Assembly: GCA_018262835.1 (NCBI GenBank) | Contig: JADFDP010000005.1 | Location: 1-64,000 of the forward strand | Direction: 5' to 3' | Origin: Candidatus Aminicenantota bacterium | GTDB taxonomy: Bacteria; Acidobacteriota; Aminicenantia; UBA2199 | DNA length: 64,000 nt | Shown: one piece after another, positions 37,993-45,829 of the stretch | Position numbering within the stretch: position 1 is the stretch's first letter | Layout of the letters: every line of letters begins with the position of its first letter | The notes under the pieces: model-generated | Database searches by the model: none | What the model was told of the DNA's origin: nothing | What the model saw: the letters and a program-made list of their open reading frames with translations, nothing else | Made by a program: the position numbers and the translations under genes

Positions 37993-40900
37993 TTAAAAAA
38001 GGATCTCGATGGAATTCGGGCCGGTCAGCTTTTCGATGTCCTTTTTCATGGAGGCGGTGGCGCGGATGCCCTGGCCCGGTTCGGAATTGATCACCACGCG
38101 CGCGTTGTCGGCGTGGTTGATGACGATGATATAGGGGACCGAGTCGCGGTTTTTTTCCAGCTTTTGCTTCAGCTTTTCATTGAAGCTCTCGTCGATCTGG
38201 TCGTAGTTGATGGTGACGACGATCTTGCGGGCCTTTTTTTTGAGCATGGCTTCGAGCTCATGCAGGTTCTCCAGGTAGAGGGTCTCCTCGCTTTCGGAAT
38301 CGGCGCCGCGGAAATGGCTGCGCCCTTCCAAAAAATAGGGCACGTCGACCTTCAATTCCTTTTCCAGTGCCGACCACCTGTCCTTGAAACACAGGACCTT
38401 GATGCGCCCGGTCAGGTCCTCGAAATAGATTTCGCCGTAGGGGTCGCCCTTTTTCGAGGTGCGGCGGGAAAATTCGGTGACCACTCCTCCCAGCTTGATG
38501 ATCTCCCCCTTGAACTCGTAATTCTGGATGGCCAGGACGGTGGTGTTGGAGACCTTGCTGATCTCGCTGCTGAATTTTTCCAGCGGGTTTTGCGTGACGT
38601 AGATGCCGGCGATCTCCCTTTCGCCCTTGATCATTTCGTTTTCCGGCCACTCCTCGAGCTTCAGGTATTCCCTGGGAATGCACTCTTCGGCGATCTCGTC
38701 GGCGAACAGGGCCTTCTGGTTGCGGCTGCGGTTCCTGCCGATGACGGCCGCCCTTTTGATCACGTCGCCGATGCTTTCGAACAGGACCCGTCTTTTCAGG
38801 CCGAAGCTGTCGCAGGCGCCGGACTTGATCAGGCTTTCCAGGACGTTCTTGTTGACCTTGCTCAGGTCGACGCGGGTGACGAAGTCGTTGAAGCTCTTGA
38901 ATTCCCCGCCCTGGTCGCGCGCCTTGAGGATGATACCCAGGGCGGCGCTGCCCACGTTCTTCAGCCCGATCAGGCCGAAGCGGATGGCGCCGGCCGATTC
39001 GGCGTGGAAGTTTTCCCGGCTCTTGTTGAGGTCGGGCGGCAGGATGTCGAGTCCCATTTTCTTGCTTTCGGAAATGTACTGGATGATCTTCGAGGAGGTG
39101 CTGGTCTTGTCGGCTTCGGAACTGAGATGGGCCGACATGAAATAAACGGGGTAGTGGGCTTTGAGGTAGGCCGTCTGGTAGGCCAGGTAGGCGTACGCCG
39201 TGGAGTGAGACTTGTTGAAGCCGTATTCGGCGAAGGTCTTCATCTGGCCGAAAAGTTCTTCGACCTTTTTTTTGTCATAGCCCTTCTTGGCGGCGCGCTC
39301 GAGGAATTTTTTTTCCTGGGCGGGCATCTTGCTCACTTCCTTCTTGCCCATGATCTTGCGCATTTCGTCGGCTTCGCTCATGGAGAAGCCGGCGATGCGC
39401 ACCGATATCTGCATGACCTGTTCCTGGAAGACGATGATGCCGCATGTGTCCTGCAGAATATCCTCGAGTTCGGGGAAGATGAAGCTGATCTTCTCCCGCC
39501 CCAGCTTGCGGTTGACGTAGACATCGGCCATGCCCGACTGCAGCGGCCCGGGGCGGTACAGGGCGTTGAGCACGATCAGGTCCTCGATGCGGGCCGGCTT
39601 GGATTTTTTCAGGTAGTCGCGCATGCCCGAGCTTTCGAATTGGAATATGCCGTCGGTGTCTCCTTTTTGGAAGACCTTGAAAGTCTTGTTATCCAGCAGG
39701 TTGATGTTTTCCAGATCGATGGCCGTGCCCTCGTTTTCCAGCACCTCGCGCAGGATGTTCTTGATGATGGTCAGGGTTTTCAGGCCGAGAATGTCCATTT
39801 TCAGCAGGCCGATGTCCTCCACCTCGTCCTTTTCGAAATGGGTGGTGATGTCGTCCTTGGTCTTGTACAGCGGCATGTATTCGGTCAGCTTTTTGGGGGC
39901 GATGACCACGCCGGCGGCGTGCATCGAGGTGTGGCGGATGTTGTTTTCCAGCTTCAGGGCGTATTGGATCAGCTTGGCGAACTCGGCGCTGCGCTTGATC
40001 TCGCTCTGCAATTCCGGGCTTTTCTCGAGAACGTCCTTCAACTCCACCTTGGGGCCCTCGGGGATTATTTTGGCCAGGCGGTTGACGTCGGACAGCTTGA
40101 TTTCCATGACCCGGCCGATGTCGCGGATGGCCAGCTTGGCCTTCATGCGCCCGAAGGTGACGATCTGGGCCACGTTGTCCACGCCGTACTTGGCGCGGAT
40201 GTATTCGATGACCTCGTCGCGGCGCTCGGCGTCGAAATCGATGTCGATATCGGGCAGGCTGATGCGTTCGGGGTTGAGGAAGCGCTCGAAGATCAGGTCG
40301 TACTCCAGCGGGTCGATGTTGGTGATGCCCATGACGAACGCCACCAGGCTGCCCACCACCGAGCCGCGGCCCGGGCCGACCGGGATGCCGCTTTCCTTGG
40401 CGAAGCGGATGATGTCCCAGACGATGAGGAAGTAGCCGGGGAAGCCCATTTCCCTGATTTTCTCTATCTCGTACAGCAGGCGTTTCTGGTATTCCTCGTG
40501 GCTGTGCTTCAGGTGCTTGGACTTGGACAGGTACTGGTGCTGGATGCGCTCGAAGCCCTCGAGACAGATCTTTTCGAAAAAATCGTCGACGCTCAGCTTG
40601 CCTGGAGTCTTAAAGGCGGGCAGGAAGTATTTTTTCAGCTTGAATTCAAAATTGCAGCGCGAAGCGATGTCGAAGGTATTCTCCAGGGCGTCCGGCACGG
40701 CGGAGAACAGGGCGGCCATCTCCTCGCTGGATTTGAAATAGAGCTGCTCGGTCTCCTTTTTCATCGGTCGCTCGGCGTCGCTGATGACGTTGGTGGTCTG
40801 CAGGCAGATCAGGATCTCGCGGGCGTCGGCGTCCTCCCGGGTCAGGTAGTGGACATCGTTGCTGGCCGCCAGCGGGATGTCCAGGTCACGGGCCAGGCCG

Positions 40901-41475
40901 ATCAGCTGGGGCAGGACCTGCACCTGCTCGGCCAGGCCGTGATTCTGCAGCTCGATGTAAAAATTATCCTTGAAAACCTCCCGGTACCAGCGGGCCGCCG
41001 CCCTGGCCTTGTCTTCGTGGCCGCGCAGGAGCTGGCAGGGAATCTCGCCCTGGATGCAGGATGACATGACCAGCAGGCCGTCCTTGTATTTTTCCAGCAG
41101 TTCCTTGTCGATGCGCGGCTTGCGGTAAAAGCCCTCCAGGAAGGAGGCGGTGATCAGCTCGCACAGGTTGCGGTAGCCCTGTTCATTCTTGACCAGAACC
41201 AGCAGGTGGAAATAATTGAGCTCGTCCTCGCGGCGGTTGGGCTTGTCGAAGCGGGAAACCGGTGCCAGGTAGAGTTCGGAACCGATGATGGGCTTGATCT
41301 CGTTCTGCTGGGCTTTCTTATAGAAATTGACAGCGCCCAGGATGGAGCCGTGGTCGGTCAGGGCCACGGCGGGCATCTGGAAGGCGCGGGCTTTTTTCAG
41401 CAGGTCGTCGACCTTCAGGGTGGAATCGAGCAGGCTGTATTCCGAATGCAGGTGCAGGTGGATGAAACTCTTCAT
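37993..41475 (-). CDS. dnaE: DNA polymerase III subunit alpha
   Basis: MKSFIHLHLHSEYSLLDSTLKV (PHP), GPGRGSVVGSLVAFVMGITNIDPLEYDLIFERFLNPERISLPDIDIDFD. The listed ORF to 42372 is an over-extension. Confidence 0.97.
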   Translation of the reverse strand: MKSFIHLHLHSEYSLLDSTLKVDDLLKKARAFQMPAVALTDHGSILGAVNFYKKAQQNEIKPIIGSELYLAPVSRFDKPNRREDELNYFHLLVLVKNEQGYRNLCELITASFLEGFYRKPRIDKELLEKYKDGLLVMSSCIQGEIPCQLLRGHEDKARAAARWYREVFKDNFYIELQNHGLAEQVQVLPQLIGLARDLDIPLAASNDVHYLTREDADAREILICLQTTNVISDAERPMKKETEQLYFKSSEEMAALFSAVPDALENTFDIASRCNFEFKLKKYFLPAFKTPGKLSVDDFFEKICLEGFERIQHQYLSKSKHLKHSHEEYQKRLLYEIEKIREMGFPGYFLIVWDIIRFAKESGIPVGPGRGSVVGSLVAFVMGITNIDPLEYDLIFERFLNPERISLPDIDIDFDAERRDEVIEYIRAKYGVDNVAQIVTFGRMKAKLAIRDIGRVMEIKLSDVNRLAKIIPEGPKVELKDVLEKSPELQSEIKRSAEFAKLIQYALKLENNIRHTSMHAAGVVIAPKKLTEYMPLYKTKDDITTHFEKDEVEDIGLLKMDILGLKTLTIIKNILREVLENEGTAIDLENINLLDNKTFKVFQKGDTDGIFQFESSGMRDYLKKSKPARIEDLIVLNALYRPGPLQSGMADVYVNRKLGREKISFIFPELEDILQDTCGIIVFQEQVMQISVRIAGFSMSEADEMRKIMGKKEVSKMPAQEKKFLERAAKKGYDKKKVEELFGQMKTFAEYGFNKSHSTAYAYLAYQTAYLKAHYPVYFMSAHLSSEADKTSTSSKIIQYISESKKMGLDILPPDLNKSRENFHAESAGAIRFGLIGLKNVGSAALGIILKARDQGGEFKSFNDFVTRVDLSKVNKNVLESLIKSGACDSFGLKRRVLFESIGDVIKRAAVIGRNRSRNQKALFADEIAEECIPREYLKLEEWPENEMIKGEREIAGIYVTQNPLEKFSSEISKVSNTTVLAIQNYEFKGEIIKLGGVVTEFSRRTSKKGDPYGEIYFEDLTGRIKVLCFKDRWSALEKELKVDVPYFLEGRSHFRGADSESEETLYLENLHELEAMLKKKARKIVVTINYDQIDESFNEKLKQKLEKNRDSVPYIIVINHADNARVVINSEPGQGIRATASMKKDIEKLTGPNSIEILF

Positions 41476-43004
41476 TCCCATTCGATGGTCGCCGGCGGCT
41501 TGGAGGTGATGTCGTAGGCCACGCGGTTGACCGCGCGGATCTGGCGGACGATGCGGTTGGCGGCGGCGTCCAGGACTTCCGCCGGCAGCGCCGCCCAGTT
41601 GGCGGTCATGCCGTCGGTTGAGGTCACGGCGCGCAGGGCGATGACGTTGCCGTAGGCCCGTTCGTCGCCCATCACCCCGACGCTGCGCACCGGCAGCAGC
41701 ACGGCGAACGCCTGCCAGGTTTTTTCGTACCAGCCGCTGCTTTTCAGTTCGCTGATGAAAATGTCGTCGGCCTGCTTCAGGATGGCGAGTTTCCTTGGCG
41801 TGATGTCGCCCAGGATGCGCACGGCCAGGCCCGGCCCGGGGAAGGGGTGGCGGTTGAGAATGTCGGCGGGAATGTCCAGCAGGCGCGCCACTTCCCGCAC
41901 CTCGTCCTTGAACAGGAATTTGAACGGCTCGATGATCCGGCCCTGCCTTTCCAGCTTCTGGACCTCGCGCACGCGGTTGTGGTGGGTCTTGATGGTCTGC
42001 GACGGGCCCTGGACCGGGTTGCTTTCGATCACGTCGGGATAGAGCGTGCCCTGGATGAGGAAATCGAAGTTTTTGAGGCCGCGGTAGAAGACGTCGATGA
42101 AGGTCTTGCCGATGATCTTGCGCTTCCTTTCCGGCGCGGCGACCCCTTTCAGGTTTTTCAGGAAACGGCCGCTGGCGTTGATGTAGGTGACCTTCAGCCC
42201 CAGGCGCCGGCGCAGGTTGTCCAAAACCTCCTTCTCCTCGTCCAGCCGCAGCAGGCCGTTGTTGACGAAAATGGAGGTGACTTTCCCAGCCAGCGCCCGC
42301 TGCAGCAGAACCGCCAGGGTGGTGGAGTCGACGCCGCCGCTGACGCCCAGCACCACGCGCTTGCCCAGGCATTGCTCCCGCAGCTTGGCGGTCTCGTTTT
42401 CGATGAAGTTCTTCATGCTCCAGCTGCGGTCGGTTTTGGCGATGGCGAACAGGAAATTGGCCAGGATCTTCTTGCCTTCCAGGCTGTGCATGACCTCGGG
42501 ATGGAACTGCACTGCGAAAATATTTTTACTCCTGTTTTCGATGGCCGCGATGGTGCCGTCGGCGGAGCGGGCGGTGACATGGTAGCCGGGAGCCGGTGTT
42601 GCCACCGAATCGCCGTGGCTCATCCAGACCGTGCTGTGGTCCGGCACGTTTTCGAAGAGGGGGGTTACGGCCTTGATGTCGAGCTGCGCCTTGCCGTACT
42701 CGCGCCGGGCCGAGCGCTCCACCCGGCCGCCCTGCATCCGGGTGAGCAGCTGCATGCCGTAGCAGATGCCCAGGATGGGGATGCCCGCTGCGAACAGTTC
42801 CCTGCCCACGCGCGGCGCCCCGGCGGCGGTGGTGCTGGCCGGCCCGCCCGAGAGGATGATGCCGGCCGGCGGCGCGGCCAGGATCTTTTTCAAACTGTAA
42901 TTGTAGGGCTGGATCTCGGAAAAAACGCCCAGCTCGCGGACGCGGCGGGCGATGAGCTGGGTGTATTGCGAGCCGAAGTCGAGGATCAGGATTTTGCCTT
43001 TCAT
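41472..43004 (-). CDS. guaA: GMP synthase (glutamine-hydrolysing)
   Basis: MKGKILILDFGSQYTQLIARRVRELGVF, GICYGMQLL, GVSGGVDSTTLAVLLQRAL, C-terminal PPATIEWE. Confidence 0.97.
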   Translation of the reverse strand: MKGKILILDFGSQYTQLIARRVRELGVFSEIQPYNYSLKKILAAPPAGIILSGGPASTTAAGAPRVGRELFAAGIPILGICYGMQLLTRMQGGRVERSARREYGKAQLDIKAVTPLFENVPDHSTVWMSHGDSVATPAPGYHVTARSADGTIAAIENRSKNIFAVQFHPEVMHSLEGKKILANFLFAIAKTDRSWSMKNFIENETAKLREQCLGKRVVLGVSGGVDSTTLAVLLQRALAGKVTSIFVNNGLLRLDEEKEVLDNLRRRLGLKVTYINASGRFLKNLKGVAAPERKRKIIGKTFIDVFYRGLKNFDFLIQGTLYPDVIESNPVQGPSQTIKTHHNRVREVQKLERQGRIIEPFKFLFKDEVREVARLLDIPADILNRHPFPGPGLAVRILGDITPRKLAILKQADDIFISELKSSGWYEKTWQAFAVLLPVRSVGVMGDERAYGNVIALRAVTSTDGMTANWAALPAEVLDAAANRIVRQIRAVNRVAYDITSKPPATIEWE

Positions 43005-43014
43005 GGATGCCCGG

Positions 43015-43043
43015 ATTGTAGCAGATAAGCCGCCGGGGTTCAA
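43015..43043 (-). promoter_or_regulatory. Promoter of guaA(-dnaE)
   Basis: Minus strand TTGAAC (43043-43038), 17 nt, TACAAT (43020-43015), 10 nt before ATG. Confidence 0.6.
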
Positions 43044-43276
43044 TAAGGGATTCCCTGATTTTTGCCGCAAAATTGACATCGCAGGTATGATTTTGTTCAT
43101 ATTTTATGACAGGGAATCAATGATCTGTCTGAAAAAAAGGACAAAAAAAGAAAAATACCTGGCAACAAATATGCAAGTTGTCGGGTGTGGGTGTCAGGAA
43201 TGAATTAAAAGGAACCAGCAATTTGGGGGACAAGGATTCCTTTGTAGGCGGTTGATTTGTCTTCCTTAGCGGAGGC

Positions 43277-44809
43277 ATGATGAAAGCTTTCATTTGGCTG
43301 TTCGTGTTCATGGCATTGGCTCTCAGGCTGCCGGCAGACGAGGTGATCCGCGAGCAGGTCCAGGTGAAGTGGTTCGCGGTGCCGCTGGCCGCCACCGACG
43401 AACGAGGCAAGTGCGTGGCCGACCTGAAGCCCGATGAGATTGAAGTCTATCTGGAAGGCCTCAAGGTCGACTCCTTCCGTTTGGTGCGCCTGAGCTATGC
43501 CGTCGAGAAAGATCAGGAAAAACTTGCTCCGGAAGTGCCGGTCGAGACGCTGGTGACGTTTCTCGTGTTCGACAATATCCTGACCGATTCGAACCGGCTC
43601 AACTACGCCAAGGCGATGGCGATCGATATGGTGAAGCGGGCCGAGGGCCGGCAGTCCTTCGTGGTCATGTGCCTTGAGTACATCGGCGGCTTGAAATACC
43701 TGTGCGGTCCCAGTCGGCAAACCGGGGAGGTTATCAACGCGATTGAGAAAAAAGTCCGCGCCAGCCGCAGCCGGTTCTCGTTCCATGCTTACGCCCATGA
43801 TGACATTGCCGTACAAAATCCTTATCCTACCCCGGAGGTTCTTTTAACGGAAGCGGAAAAAGAGGCGGCGAGACGTGAAAAAATGATGATAATGGAGAGA
43901 TATCGCCAAACGGTATTAAACTATCTGGAGGCGATGAGAACTCTCAGCCTGGCCCTGCAAACCATCCGCCACAAGTCCGTTTTCCTTTTTTCGATCGGGA
44001 TCAAGAACGGATTTTTCGCCGCTGATATGTTTAAAACCTCGGAAGAGATGAAATCCCTCGATTGTGAAGTCATCGTGGATACGCCCAAGGCACCTGGCGC
44101 GGGAAGTGGCGGTTCCGGAATCAGGGGCTTGCAGTTCATGGTCGGCGATCTGGCCCGGCGCGTAAACCGTACGGGAGCATTCCTCGTGGTCCTGAACCCG
44201 GAAGCGGCGAATCCTTCTGCCGGCGATCCCGATTCCGGCGGACTCATGTCGCATCAATTGGCGAGAGACAGCGGCGGGGTATACCTGAACTCCATGAAGG
44301 AGGATATGAAGGAGAGGGCCCTGGAGCTGACGCGCGCTTTCTATGAAGTGCAGTTCGCGGACCCGGGCGTGAGTGACAAAGAGATGCTGCGCGTCGACGT
44401 CCGCGGCAAGCGGCCGGGGGTATCGATCCATTCGCTGCACCACGCGAGCCGCGGCCGCAAGTACGGGGAGCTGACCGGGTTCGAGAAGGAGCTGCTGGCC
44501 GTGGATGCGGCGGCATCCAGCTACTGGGCCCGCTCCATCCTGGCGGTCCGGCGCGAGCGCCTGCCGCGGCCCGGAATATCCGATAAGCAGGCGATGTATG
44601 ACCTGGTCCTGCCGCCGGAGTTCCGCCAGAAGGAGGTCGACATCTTCTTCGTCCAGGTCGATGCAAAGAGGAATGACGCCATGGTGTCCAGACAGAGCCT
44701 TGTCCCTGAGAGCGATCGATACTCCTATGCGGTGAAGCCGTTGCAGGGGTATAAGCCCGCGTTTTTCATCGTCTGCGGCCGCATAAGCAAAGCCATTCTG
44801 CTTCAGTAA
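43277..44809 (+). CDS. VWFA-related (acidobacterial-type) secreted protein
   Basis: WFAVPLAATDERGKCVADLKPDEIEVYLEGLKVDSFRLVRL; C-terminal YEVQFADPGVSDKEMLRVDVRGKRPGVSIH. Confidence 0.75.
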   Translation: MMKAFIWLFVFMALALRLPADEVIREQVQVKWFAVPLAATDERGKCVADLKPDEIEVYLEGLKVDSFRLVRLSYAVEKDQEKLAPEVPVETLVTFLVFDNILTDSNRLNYAKAMAIDMVKRAEGRQSFVVMCLEYIGGLKYLCGPSRQTGEVINAIEKKVRASRSRFSFHAYAHDDIAVQNPYPTPEVLLTEAEKEAARREKMMIMERYRQTVLNYLEAMRTLSLALQTIRHKSVFLFSIGIKNGFFAADMFKTSEEMKSLDCEVIVDTPKAPGAGSGGSGIRGLQFMVGDLARRVNRTGAFLVVLNPEAANPSAGDPDSGGLMSHQLARDSGGVYLNSMKEDMKERALELTRAFYEVQFADPGVSDKEMLRVDVRGKRPGVSIHSLHHASRGRKYGELTGFEKELLAVDAAASSYWARSILAVRRERLPRPGISDKQAMYDLVLPPEFRQKEVDIFFVQVDAKRNDAMVSRQSLVPESDRYSYAVKPLQGYKPAFFIVCGRISKAILLQ

Positions 44810-44944
44810 ATGCGGCCCGGGCTTTCTGCGGGTGAGGATCAAGCCGTCCATGGATTCCGGCAAGGCAAAAGGTTTTTACGTTCGATGATTTGCCTGGACA
44901 GGATCTCGTTGATTTTTGGCATTTGAGGTATTATACTGTCCCGC

Positions 44945-45766
44945 ATGCCCGAACTTCCCGAAGTGGAAACCATTGTCCGCGGACTGCGCCGGCAGGTGGT
45001 CGGCAAGACCATGGCCGCCGTCCGCCTGTTCTGGCCGCGCTCGATTGAAGGCTCAGCCGCGGAATTTCACCGGCAACTGAAAGGCATGACCGTGGCCGGT
45101 ATTTTCCGGCGCGGCAAGTACATCGGCGTGGAGGGCGAGGATGGCACTTTTTTCACCATCCACCTGCGCATGACCGGCAAGCTGGTGCGGGAACTCGCGG
45201 CCCCGGACCGCAAGCACCTGCGAGTGCAATTCATGTTCAGCGACGGCACGGCGCTCTATTTCATCGACGCCCGCAAGTTCGGCCGCCTGCGCCTGTGGCC
45301 CTGCCGCGGCCTGTCCTGCCCGGGCCTGGGCCCGGAACCGCTGCGCGCATCGGCCGTGCTGGCGGCGCTGCGCGCGTTGAGGACGATGCGGCCGATCAAG
45401 TCCGTCCTGCTGGACCAGGCCGTATTGGCCGGCATCGGCAACATCTACGCCGACGAGGCGCTGTTCGCGGCCGGCATCCATCCCCTGCGGCCACTGTCCA
45501 GCTTAAGCGGTAAGGAGATCCTGCGCGTAAGCCGGAGCGCGCCGCGCGTCCTCCACGAGGCTATAGGTCGCAGGGGGACGACGCTGCGCAACTACCGCTC
45601 CGTGGATGGCCGCAGCGGAGAAAACCAGGAGCATCTCAATGTGTACGGGCGGACCGGAGAGCCTTGCTGCGAATGCGGCTCACCGATCGAGAGGATCCGT
45701 ATTAACAGCCGTTCCTCGCACTTCTGCCCCGGCTGCCAGAAGAAGATGTCGGACGCCGGACGTTAG
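44945..45766 (+). CDS. mutM: Formamidopyrimidine-DNA glycosylase
   Basis: MPELPEVETIVRGLRRQVVGK N-terminus, C-terminal zinc finger CCECGSPIERIRINSRSSHFCPGCQ. Confidence 0.96.
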   Translation: MPELPEVETIVRGLRRQVVGKTMAAVRLFWPRSIEGSAAEFHRQLKGMTVAGIFRRGKYIGVEGEDGTFFTIHLRMTGKLVRELAAPDRKHLRVQFMFSDGTALYFIDARKFGRLRLWPCRGLSCPGLGPEPLRASAVLAALRALRTMRPIKSVLLDQAVLAGIGNIYADEALFAAGIHPLRPLSSLSGKEILRVSRSAPRVLHEAIGRRGTTLRNYRSVDGRSGENQEHLNVYGRTGEPCCECGSPIERIRINSRSSHFCPGCQKKMSDAGR

Positions 45767-45829
45767 TCGTCAGCAAGAGAACGCGGTTCCAGCGACTTCA
45801 CCCCCTCCGATTCATCCCTTGAATTTTCT

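Noticed and set aside
37891-41064. 1057 aa plus-strand ORF opposite dnaE
   Set aside because: Antisense frame kept open by high GC and codon bias; low-complexity V/D/L/Q composition; dnaE on the other strand is unambiguous.
41476-42372. N-terminal extension of the dnaE ORF into guaA
   Set aside because: The PHP domain begins at MKSFIHLH (41475); the extension is R/G/P-rich out-of-frame guaA sequence.
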